This document shows positions 13,715 through 21,089 of a DNA stretch of 41,771 bases, piece after piece. Both the position numbers and the translations under genes were made by a program. The first letter of the stretch is position 1. Each line of letters begins with the position of its first letter. A model generated the notes under the pieces. It did not search any database. It had not been told where the DNA came from and worked only from the letters and a program-made list of their open reading frames with translations. Source of the DNA: an uncultured bacterium (GTDB lineage Bacteria > Cyanobacteriota > Vampirovibrionia > Gastranaerophilales > Gastranaerophilaceae); the NCBI GenBank assembly GCA_900319365.1, contig ONOE01000013.1, forward strand, positions 1 through 41,771, read 5' to 3'.

Positions 13715-14836
13715 CTAATTATACGTAGGAAAAACTAAATTTCTTGCGTTATGAGTCTGCATATTGTCACTATATACCTTAAATTTACATTTAGAAGTTA
13801 TGCCAATATCTATTTGTGTATATTTTGGCTTATTGACGTAGTCCCCATAAATGTTCAACCCCTCTGTAAAACGTTTAATTACTGCTTTTAAACTCTTTAT
13901 ACTATTATCAACCCCTATCCAGTTGCGTCCTGTTTCAAAAGCTGCAGCTAAGGTTGTCCCACTACCTGCAAAACAATCCATAACTATATCTCCTTTATTA
14001 GAAGATGCTTCAACTATCATTTTGAGCATTGAAAGATTCTTTTCTGTAAGATATCCGGTTGTTTTGTCTGTTTGGTTTATTGAATCTCTGCAATTTAGCC
14101 ATATATCCTGTATAGGAACACCTTTATCAGGATTACAAAATACTTTTCGACGAGGATTTCCATTAGGGCTCCAGTAAATTTCTCCTGCTTTATCCAAAGC
14201 ATCTAATTTTTCAGGCGTATATTGCCAGTGTTTTCCTTTGGGTGGCATCATATCATGCCACATTTTACCTGTTTCTCCATTTCGTATGCCTGGGGCATGA
14301 ATTGGTACTTTTTTATATCGTTTTCCTGTCTTTCTATCTATGCATGGATATTGCTTAATCATTTGGTCATATTCCCAAGGGGTAAATGGTCTATGCCAAG
14401 TATATTTTGATGTTTTTGAGTAGAACATTATGTAATCAGAAATATTTCCATAAATATTTTTTGTATAATTTTTTGTACTGCATTTCTTCCTTGTTATGAA
14501 TGCATTACAATTTTCCTCTCCAAAAACTTCATCCATGATGATTTTCATATTGAAAGCCATTTTATTATCAAGATGAAGATAAATGGATCCTTTGGGGGAT
14601 AATAATTCTCTCATAATAATTATTCTCTCTCGCAAGAACTCTATAAATTCGCCGCCGACAAGCGAATCTTGGTACGCTTGTTCTTGTTCTTTATTTACAA
14701 AATAGGAGTTTGTAGAAAAAGGAGGATCTATATAAATTAAATTTATTTTTTCTTTATAACCCGAATGCAGTAAAAAGAGTAATGCGTTTAGATTATCACC
14801 ATAAAAAAATTTATTTTTGCTTGATACTCCATTCAC
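13715..14836 (-). CDS. site-specific DNA methyltransferase, beta class, N-terminus out of frame
   Basis: 373 residues from a GTG at 14836. SAM-binding motif X-like FFYGDNLNALLFLL and the catalytic IYIDPPFSTNSYF (about 34-46) come first. A target-recognition region follows, and FAGSGTTLAAAFETGRNWIGVD (motif I, about 290-311) comes last: the order of beta-class amino-methyltransferases, probably N6-adenine. The GTG has no Shine-Dalgarno sequence. The frame stays open upstream for about 40 more codons with methyltransferase-like sequence (SGKLSEAEIRNKSYTNFEF) but no ATG. A well-placed ATG at 14976, overlapping the restriction gene stop, is in another frame; the two join across an A7 tract at 14943-14949. 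The gene is thus frameshifted, phase-variable, or started at the GTG. The downstream protein keeps all catalytic motifs. Confidence 0.85.
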   Translation of the reverse strand: MNGVSSKNKFFYGDNLNALLFLLHSGYKEKINLIYIDPPFSTNSYFVNKEQEQAYQDSLVGGEFIEFLRERIIIMRELLSPKGSIYLHLDNKMAFNMKIIMDEVFGEENCNAFITRKKCSTKNYTKNIYGNISDYIMFYSKTSKYTWHRPFTPWEYDQMIKQYPCIDRKTGKRYKKVPIHAPGIRNGETGKMWHDMMPPKGKHWQYTPEKLDALDKAGEIYWSPNGNPRRKVFCNPDKGVPIQDIWLNCRDSINQTDKTTGYLTEKNLSMLKMIVEASSNKGDIVMDCFAGSGTTLAAAFETGRNWIGVDNSIKSLKAVIKRFTEGLNIYGDYVNKPKYTQIDIGITSKCKFKVYSDNMQTHNARNLVFPTYN

Positions 14837-14942
14837 ATCAGAAATAAACTCGAAATTTGTATAGCTTTTATTTCGAATTTCTGCTTCACTTAACTTCCCG
14901 CTATAGTTAAGGCTGATTGATATTTTGGGCTTTCTAACTTTA

Positions 14943-14949
14943 TTTTTTT
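14943..14949 (-). other. A7 tract at the methyltransferase frame break
   Basis: Seven As on the minus strand, nine codons after the ATG at 14976 (MNSVYWYSD). With eight As the frame would join directly to the methyltransferase; with seven it ends after 28 codons. Homopolymer slippage could switch expression. Confidence 0.5.
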
Positions 14950-14968
14950 GTCGCTATACCAATAGACA

Positions 14969-15844
14969 CTATTCATCACCTACTAACCATTTTCTCGTTA
15001 AACGTTCGTCTATCATTCGTAATGTTAATACTTTGACTTGATTGGGATATCTATCTTCAATATTTGAATAGTCTCGCCACATAGTGCCTAATAAAAGTCC
15101 CGGTCCGTCATTTATATAAATTACTTTTGTTTTGAGATTATGCTCATTGACATACGACAATACTTCGTCTGCACAATTTCTATAACCTCCAGTTCTATCA
15201 TCCTCTTGTGCTCCCACTCTATCGCCATCATAGCGAGCTAAACCGACGGCGTAAATAATTTGTTTATCCGAAGATGAAATAACAAAATCCAGAGGTCTAT
15301 TTTCATTAGGATAATCTTTCCATATTTCTTTTGCTTGTACATCTGAGCCTGCCCGTTTGGGTCCCCAAATGTATAAATCGGGAAACTTACCTTGTATAAT
15401 ATTAAAAATTTTTTCAGTTAGATCATACCCCTTTTTACCACGGTCTTTGTACTCCCAGAGGATAGCACAAATTGTTTCATCCAATATTGGGCGCAGATCA
15501 AAATTTTTCTGTACATCTTGAATTGGTCTAAATCCACTACCAAAATCATTACAAATTTTTTTGTTAGGGTTTTCTTCTTTAACATTTTCGACAGGAGTTG
15601 CATGAGATACATATTTCCTGAAAATACGGCAAAGTTGTATACGCATCCATTGGTTTGAAAGTTACGATATATTTTGAAATAAAGCTGTAGAACTTTCTGA
15701 ACTATGTATAATTGTAGAGAACATTTCCAAAGCAGGAGAGTATAGCCTACAGGCATCTTTTAAAATATCAGGATAGTATTCCCATGTTGAAAGAGTTATA
15801 TAATTACATCTTTCCTCTGGTGTATAGTCTTTAAATTTTTGCAT
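14969..15844 (-). pseudogene. type II restriction endonuclease gene with an in-frame TAA
   Basis: A 292-codon frame broken only by TAA at 15662-15664. The first part (60 residues from ATG 15844, GGAG 7 nt upstream) ends STALFQNIS. After the TAA the same frame reads LSNQWMRIQLCRIFRKYV and continues 225 residues from ATG 15646 to the stop at 14969. Two segments look like a nuclease core: GKKGYDLTEKIFNII, and RPLDFVISSSDKQIIYAVGLARYDGDR followed by GAQEDDRTGG. They resemble a type II restriction enzyme family that I recognise only by pattern. The partner methyltransferase start overlaps the stop by 8 nt. The internal stop fits one CAA-to-TAA change. Either the enzyme is dead or the 225-residue C-terminal part is made alone; no Shine-Dalgarno precedes 15646. 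Confidence 0.75.
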
Positions 15845-15891
15845 ATAGCTACTCCTTTAAATTGAAAATTCATATTTGTAATGATAACATA

Positions 15892-15903
15892 GAAACATGT
15901 TTC
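15892..15903. promoter_or_regulatory. 12-bp palindrome upstream of the restriction gene
   Basis: GAAACATGTTTC is perfectly symmetrical and lies about 48 bp before the restriction gene ATG, within its probable promoter. It could be a regulator site. Otherwise 15845-16141 holds only AT-rich sequence and a possible -10 (TATATT, 16034-16039) for the next gene. Confidence 0.35.
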
Positions 15904-16141
15904 CAGATGTTTTTGTAACATTTTTTTTAAATTTCTTACTAAAACTAATTGTTTAAGATAAATATTTATTCTATATTTGTAAAATATTAGTAAAAGCCCA
16001 AAAACTAAAGCTCGTTAATAATCATTTTATGCTATATTATAGTCGGGTCAACTTAAAATGATATGAACATAATTGCTTCCTAAATAATTCAAAAATTTCA
16101 AATCTATATGTTTGCCATATAATTTAGAAAAAGGAGCAAAT

Positions 16142-16627
16142 ATGTTCAGATCGTTGAGAAGAATAAAGCAGCAATTACCGTTTGAAGATTGCGTTGCGCT
16201 TTTAAAATCCGAAGTGAGAGGAACGCTTTCCGTGCTTGGAGATGATGATTATCCATACGGGCTTCCGATAAATTTTTATTATGATGAAAATGACGGGAAT
16301 TTAGGGAAAATTTATTTTCATGGCAGCAAGGCGGGTCATAAAATTGATGCGATAAAAAAGCACGACAAAGTTTCATTTTGTGTTCGTGATAACGGGGTTC
16401 AAAAAGAGGGAAAACTCGGATTGGATTATAAGAGTGTCATAGTTTTCGGCAGGATAAAAATTGTCAATGATATGGATAAGACACTTGATATATGCGCAAA
16501 ACTTGCATCACAATTTGATTTTGGACAGGATTATATTGATAGTGAAATTAAAAAGTTCGCAAAATTTGTAGCGGTGCTTGAATTGACACCCGAGCACATT
16601 TCGGGCAAAACAGTAAATGAAAGTTAA
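16142..16627 (+). CDS. pyridoxamine 5'-phosphate oxidase-like flavin-binding protein
   Basis: A 161-residue split-barrel FMN-binding protein of the PNPOx-like group (NimA/PF12900 type). MFRSLRRIKQQLPFEDCVALLKSEVRGTLSVLGDDDYPYGLPINFYYDENDGKIYFHGSKAGHKIDAIKKHDKVSFCV, with a short insert omitted here, is the typical start-to-core sequence. Members reduce or oxidise small compounds; some confer nitroimidazole resistance. The substrate is unknown here. The start at 16142 is preferred because AGGAG lies 5 nt upstream; a longer frame would need a TTG at 16112. It is transcribed toward ilvD, about 50 bp away, but ilvD has its own promoter. Confidence 0.85.
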   Translation: MFRSLRRIKQQLPFEDCVALLKSEVRGTLSVLGDDDYPYGLPINFYYDENDGNLGKIYFHGSKAGHKIDAIKKHDKVSFCVRDNGVQKEGKLGLDYKSVIVFGRIKIVNDMDKTLDICAKLASQFDFGQDYIDSEIKKFAKFVAVLELTPEHISGKTVNES

Positions 16628-16656
16628 CATATATTTAAAAATATTTATGCTATGAT
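16624..16656 (+). promoter_or_regulatory. ilvD promoter, TTAACA-N21-TATGAT
   Basis: TTAACA (16624-16629), 21-bp spacer, TATGAT (16651-16656), 23 nt before the ilvD ATG. TTAACA overlaps the stop codon of the preceding gene. The spacing is identical to surE and the PurD-like gene. Confidence 0.5.
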
Positions 16657-16679
16657 ATTTTTCGTGGAATAGGGATATT

Positions 16680-18335
16680 ATGAGAAGTGATAATATTAAA
16701 AAAGGAATAGCACATACTCCGCACAGAGGGCTTTTGATGGCTGCGGGAGTAAGCAGAAAAAATATGGATGCTCCGTTTATCGGGATTGCAAGTTCGTTTA
16801 CGGATTTAATCCCAGGACATGCAGGCATGAGAGATTTGGAACGCCGGATTGAAAAAGGGATTCATACGGGCGGCGGTCAGGCTTTTATATTCGGCGTACC
16901 TGCAATATGTGATGGTATCGCAATGGGGCATAACGGTATGAGATATTCGCTCCCTTCAAGGGATTTAATTGCGGATTGCGTTGAAACCGTTGCGCAGGGG
17001 CATCAGTTAGACGGACTGGTTTTACTTACAAATTGCGATAAAATTACTCCGGGAATGTTAATTGCCGCAATGAGGTTAAATATCCCGTCAATTATCGTTA
17101 CAGCAGGTCCTATGCTTGAGGGTGAAAGCAGGTGCAAAAAATTAACTATGATAAAAGGTTCGTTTGAGGCGGTCGGGAAATATCGAAACGGTGAAATCGA
17201 TAAAGACAGATTGCTTGAACTTGAAGAAGAATCTTGTCCGACATTCGGTTCCTGCCAAGGAATGTATACGGCAAATACAATGGCTTGTTTGACGGAAGTT
17301 ATGGGAATGAGTTTGCCGTTGTGTGCCACGTCATCTGCCGTTTCATCAAAAAAACGCCGTATAGCTTTTGATTCGGGCGTTCAAATTGTAAATCTCGTAA
17401 AAAATGATATTAAACCATCAGATATTATTGATAAAGAAACTATCGAAAATGCAATTATTGCCGATTTAGCGCTCGGAGGAAGTACAAATTCGGTTATGCA
17501 TTTGCTTGCGCTTGCGAATAGCGGCGGAATTGATTTGAAACTGGAAGATTTCGATCGTTGGGGAAATACTGTTCATCAAATTTTGAAACTTGACCCTGCC
17601 GCAAATCCAACGATGACGGAATTTCATTATGCTGGCGGAGTTCCTGCATTGATGAAAAATTTGATAGAGGCAAATATCGGTATAAAAAATAAAAATACCG
17701 TAAGCGGTTTGTCGACTTTTGAAATATCAAAAAATGCTTTTGTTGATAAGAATTTGATAAAAACTTACGATAACCCCGTTAATACAAAACCGGGGCTTGG
17801 AATTTTGCACGGAAATATTGCGCCCGACGGATGTGTAACAAAGATTTCGGGGATTGACGAAAGCTGTTACGAATTTGAGGGAAAAGCGGTATGTTTTGAT
17901 TGCGAAGAAGATGCAATGTCAGCGCTTGAAAATGATGAAATTAAAGACGGTGATGTAATAATTATACGTTATGAGGGCCCTAAAGGCGGTCCCGGGATGA
18001 GAGAAATGCTGGCACCGACTTCTCTTTTGGTCGGCAAGGATTTAGGTAAAACGGTTGCCCTTATAACAGACGGTAGATTTTCGGGCGGCACGAGGGGAAT
18101 TTGCATAGGTCATGTTTGTCCTGAAGCCGCAAACGGCGGGAATATTGCGCTTATTGAAAACGGCGACAAAATTAAAATTGATATAAACAACCGCAGAATC
18201 GAACTTTTGGTGTCTGAAGATGAACTCAATGAGCGAAGAAAACATTTAAAACCGTTTGAGAACAAAATCAAATCGGGCTACCTTGCAAAATATGCAAGAA
18301 CCGTTCAGGATGCATCACATGGAGCAATTGTATAG
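16680..18335 (+). CDS. ilvD: dihydroxy-acid dehydratase
   Basis: A 551-residue IlvD, the iron-sulfur enzyme that dehydrates 2,3-dihydroxy-isovalerate and 2,3-dihydroxy-3-methylvalerate in valine, leucine and isoleucine synthesis. Signature regions are present: [24 protein letters not shown] (cluster Cys, about 117-140), [28 protein letters not shown] (about 186-213), [12 protein letters not shown], and near the C-terminus [12 protein letters not shown] and [20 protein letters not shown]. Length is normal. AGGG precedes the ATG by 5 nt. uppS starts directly after its stop codon, and rdgB overlaps uppS, so the three form one operon. Confidence 0.97.
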   Translation: MRSDNIKKGIAHTPHRGLLMAAGVSRKNMDAPFIGIASSFTDLIPGHAGMRDLERRIEKGIHTGGGQAFIFGVPAICDGIAMGHNGMRYSLPSRDLIADCVETVAQGHQLDGLVLLTNCDKITPGMLIAAMRLNIPSIIVTAGPMLEGESRCKKLTMIKGSFEAVGKYRNGEIDKDRLLELEEESCPTFGSCQGMYTANTMACLTEVMGMSLPLCATSSAVSSKKRRIAFDSGVQIVNLVKNDIKPSDIIDKETIENAIIADLALGGSTNSVMHLLALANSGGIDLKLEDFDRWGNTVHQILKLDPAANPTMTEFHYAGGVPALMKNLIEANIGIKNKNTVSGLSTFEISKNAFVDKNLIKTYDNPVNTKPGLGILHGNIAPDGCVTKISGIDESCYEFEGKAVCFDCEEDAMSALENDEIKDGDVIIIRYEGPKGGPGMREMLAPTSLLVGKDLGKTVALITDGRFSGGTRGICIGHVCPEAANGGNIALIENGDKIKIDINNRRIELLVSEDELNERRKHLKPFENKIKSGYLAKYARTVQDASHGAIV

Positions 18336-19031
18336 ATGAAAGAATTAAATATAAACATATCTCATATCGCAATAATTATGGACGGGAACAGGCGTTGGGC
18401 AAAACAATACGGCTTGCCGAGTGCTGCGGGACATAAAAAAGGTGTTGAAGCTTTGAGAAAAACCGTAAGAGCGTGTGATGATTTAGGAATAAAATATTTG
18501 ACTGTTTATGCATTTTCAACTGAAAACTGGAAACGCAGCAAAGAGGAAGTCAGTTTTTTGATGAATCTTGTTGCTGTTACTTTGAAAAATGAACTTGACG
18601 AAATGCACAAAGAAGATGTTAAAATCTCTTTTTTAGGCGATTTGGAACCTATTTCAAAAAGTTTAAGACAGGTTATTGATAACGCAATAGAAAAAACTAA
18701 GAATAATAAAGGAGTAAATCTTCAAATAGCATTTAATTACGGTTCACGTCATGAAATAACAACCGCAGTTAAAAAGATTGTTCAATCGGGAATAAAAATT
18801 GAAGATATAACAGAAGAAACAATAAGCAAAAATCTTTACACCTCAGGTATTCCCGATCCTGACATCTTAATAAGAACGGGCGGAGAAAAGCGAATTTCAA
18901 ATTACCTTTTGTGGCAGATTGCGTATTCTGAAATTATTGTCGTTGATGAGTTTTGGCCCGAATTTGACGGCAATTCATTAAAACAATGCATAGATGAATT
19001 TAACAATAGGACAAGACGTTATGGAAAATAA
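18336..19031 (+). CDS. uppS: undecaprenyl diphosphate synthase
   Basis: A 231-residue cis-prenyltransferase. It elongates farnesyl-PP with isopentenyl-PP to C55 undecaprenyl-PP, the lipid carrier of peptidoglycan precursors, at the inner membrane. HIAIIMDGNRRWAKQYGLPSAAGHKKG (about 11-37) contains the catalytic Asp and the pyrophosphate-binding Arg. YAFSTENWKRSKEEV (about 66-80) and RTGGEKRISNYLLWQIAYSEIIVVDEFWPEF (about 184-214) are the other conserved regions. The ATG is immediately next to the ilvD stop, and its own end overlaps rdgB by 11 nt. Confidence 0.96.
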   Translation: MKELNINISHIAIIMDGNRRWAKQYGLPSAAGHKKGVEALRKTVRACDDLGIKYLTVYAFSTENWKRSKEEVSFLMNLVAVTLKNELDEMHKEDVKISFLGDLEPISKSLRQVIDNAIEKTKNNKGVNLQIAFNYGSRHEITTAVKKIVQSGIKIEDITEETISKNLYTSGIPDPDILIRTGGEKRISNYLLWQIAYSEIIVVDEFWPEFDGNSLKQCIDEFNNRTRRYGK

Positions 19032-19605
19032 AAAAATAAAAATCGTTTTAGCAACGGGTAATCCTCATAAACTTCAGGAAATAAAAGATATAACAAAGGG
19101 TTCAAATATAGAATTTTCATTGCCTGACGGGGATTTTAATCCTAATGAAAACGGTACGACTTTTGAGGAAAATTCTTTAATAAAAGCCCGTGAAGCGGTA
19201 AGAGTTTCTCATTGTATGTCGCTTGCCGATGATTCAGGGTTATGTGTTGAGGCTTTGGATGGAGCTCCGGGGATACACAGCGCCCGTTATGCTCCCACGC
19301 AGCAAGAGCGTATAGATAAACTTTTAAAAAATCTAACCCGAGCGGTTAATAGAAAAGCAAAATTCGTTTGTGCTATGACTTTGGTTGACGGCGAGGGTAA
19401 CTTGATACATCGTGAAATCGGCGAATGCCATGGTGAAATCGCAAAAGAACAATCAGGTTCAAACGGGTTCGGGTATGACCCTGTGTTTATCGTGGACGGT
19501 TACGGTAAAACTATGGCTCAAATGAGCGAGAAACAAAAAAATACCCTTTCTCACAGGGCAAAAGCAATGAAAAAAATGGTGAAATATATTGAAGAAAGTT
19601 TATAA
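19021..19605 (+). CDS. rdgB: RdgB/HAM1 non-canonical purine NTP pyrophosphatase
   Basis: A 194-residue nucleotide pool sanitiser that hydrolyses dITP, XTP and ITP to the monophosphates. Conserved elements: VLATGNPHKLQEIKDI at the N-terminus, FEENSLIKAREAV, the metal site ADDSGLCVEALDGAPGIHSARYA (about 67-89), GFGYDPVFIVDGYGKTMAQM and the terminal LSHRAKAMKKM. The start at 19021 (ATGGAAAAT) is chosen because it lies inside the uppS end with AGGA about 9 nt upstream. An upstream in-frame ATG at 18994 would give an atypical extension. Confidence 0.95.
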   Translation: MENKKIKIVLATGNPHKLQEIKDITKGSNIEFSLPDGDFNPNENGTTFEENSLIKAREAVRVSHCMSLADDSGLCVEALDGAPGIHSARYAPTQQERIDKLLKNLTRAVNRKAKFVCAMTLVDGEGNLIHREIGECHGEIAKEQSGSNGFGYDPVFIVDGYGKTMAQMSEKQKNTLSHRAKAMKKMVKYIEESL

Positions 19606-19743
19606 GTGAATAAGTTCATAAGTTTATAATTAATTTTCCAAAATTAAATTATAATAATACCCGAAGGGTTGAAAATATCCTATGAACTTATAAACTTATA
19701 AACCTATTAACCTATTAACTTATAGATTTAAGGACAAAAAATC
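19606..19743 (+). repeat. short degenerate repeats in inverted arrangement
   Basis: The gap between rdgB and the efflux operon is made of short words such as AACTTATA and AACCTATT repeated in tandem (about 19683-19725). Near-complementary words (AAGTTCATAAGTTTATA) lie on the left side (about 19613-19629), so the region can form a long imperfect hairpin. Confidence 0.5.
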
Positions 19744-20877
19744 TTGAAAAAAACAATCATAATAATTTTCTCAATACTAATATGCGCAATGCTTTGCAGG
19801 TTTGCATATTCCTTGTTTACGGGATATTTAACGGGTAAGAAGATGAGCCGAAAAGTCGTGCCTGTTGTGAAAGTTCAAGAGGTCAAAAATCAAAATATTT
19901 TAAGACATTTTGAGGCTTCGGGCAGAATAGTTTCAAAATATCAGGTTGGAATTATTGCAAGGGTTTCAGGGTATTTGCAAAAAAGCTATTTTAAAGAGGG
20001 CAGCTACGTAAAAGCCGGTGATACCTTATTTTTAATTGAACCGGCCGAATATAAAAACGCCGCAAATGTTTCAAGTGCCGATATAAAAGATATTAAAGCA
20101 AAATTGAATTATGCAAATAAGCAATTGGAAAGAGCAAAAGAGCTTGTCAAAGAAGATTACATTGCAAAATCCAAGTATGATGAAATTTTGTCCGAAAGGG
20201 ATTCGCTTGTGGCGCAATTGAGCGCAGCTAAATCAGAACATAGCGACAAAGAACGTAATCTTTCTTATACAAAAATTAAAGCACCCGTTGACGGCAGAAT
20301 CGGTACGATTGATGTTACCGTCGGGAATTATGTTAACGCCTCAACAGGCTCATTAACTACAATAAACAGCACAAATCCGATATATGTTACTTTCCCGTTG
20401 TCAACAGATGATTATAATGCTATGACTTCAATTGACAAACCCAATGAAAAACACAGGGTTGAATTATATTTTTCAAACGGTAAAAAGTATAAATTTGACG
20501 GTATACAAGACTTTTTAGATAACAAAATTGACGAAACAACGGGAACGGTAATGTATCGAGCAACATTCCAAAACCCCGACAACGAACTTTTGCATGGCGA
20601 ATTTGTCAAGGTCAAAATATTTTCAAATCATTCGGTAAATATTCCTATGATTCCCGTAAAAGCAATAATGTCAAATCAAGAGGGTAAATATGTGTATGTT
20701 TTGAACAAGAATAATTTACCCAAAATAAGATATATAAAAACGGGCGAACAATACGGAAATAATCAGGTTGTACAATCGGGCTTGAAACAGGGCGATAAAA
20801 TCATAACAGACGGAGTGATTAAAGTTACCCCTAATAAGCCCGTAAAAATAAAAGATATTAAGGCACAAGGACTCTAA
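19744..20877 (+). CDS. RND efflux periplasmic adaptor (membrane fusion protein)
   Basis: A 377-residue AcrA/MexA-type adaptor, first gene of a tripartite efflux operon. An N-terminal hydrophobic segment (TIIIIFSILICAMLCRFAYSLF) anchors it in the inner membrane. The lipoyl-like half-motifs (GRIVSKYQVGIIARVSGYLQKSYFKEGSYVKAGDTLFLIEP, about 60-100, and YTKIKAPVDGRIGTIDVTVGNYV, about 177-199) flank an alpha-hairpin (about 103-170). Beta-barrel and membrane-proximal domains follow. The start is a TTG at 19744 with AAGGA about 9 nt upstream; no better start exists. It bridges the pump (21090) to the outer membrane channel (24200). Confidence 0.93.
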   Translation: MKKTIIIIFSILICAMLCRFAYSLFTGYLTGKKMSRKVVPVVKVQEVKNQNILRHFEASGRIVSKYQVGIIARVSGYLQKSYFKEGSYVKAGDTLFLIEPAEYKNAANVSSADIKDIKAKLNYANKQLERAKELVKEDYIAKSKYDEILSERDSLVAQLSAAKSEHSDKERNLSYTKIKAPVDGRIGTIDVTVGNYVNASTGSLTTINSTNPIYVTFPLSTDDYNAMTSIDKPNEKHRVELYFSNGKKYKFDGIQDFLDNKIDETTGTVMYRATFQNPDNELLHGEFVKVKIFSNHSVNIPMIPVKAIMSNQEGKYVYVLNKNNLPKIRYIKTGEQYGNNQVVQSGLKQGDKIITDGVIKVTPNKPVKIKDIKAQGL

Positions 20878-20887
20878 GAATTTTACG

Positions 20888-20915
20888 GTCATTCTGAACG
20901 AAGCGAAGAATCACC
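20888..20915 (+). repeat. interspersed palindromic repeat, GAACGAAGCGAAG type
   Basis: GTCATTCTGAACGAAGCGAAGAATCACC is a form of an interspersed repeat seen in many bacterial genomes. ATTCT/AGAAT forms its stem. The rest of the 212-bp gap holds a small hairpin TTGGG/CCCAA (about 20943-20960) and AT-rich sequence. Confidence 0.6.
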
Positions 20916-21089
20916 TTATTGTGCAAGAATAAGAATGTAGATTGGGCATACTTACCCAACAACAAAACTATTTTAATTAGTAGTCCTGCAGGTGCGATAT
21001 GAATTTTAAAATAGCCTATCAGGCTTATATATCATATTTTTTCAGGCTTTTAAAATTAACAGGATTAATAATTAAAAAGGTTATTTATC

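Noticed and set aside
14943-14949. Programmed -1 ribosomal frameshift at the A7 tract
   Set aside because: The tract is preceded by C in the relevant register, so it is not a good X XXY YYZ slippery site, and I see no clear stimulatory hairpin. Homopolymer length change explains the data more simply.
15418-15756. 112-codon frame on the minus strand
   Set aside because: It is out of frame with both halves of the restriction gene and has no family-like sequence; it is a shadow.
9790-15844. TAA reassigned to glutamine in this genome
   Set aside because: TAA ends intact genes with normal length in the same window (for example surE and the first chromate transporter gene), so a general reassignment is excluded. 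Only the two accessory genes show it.
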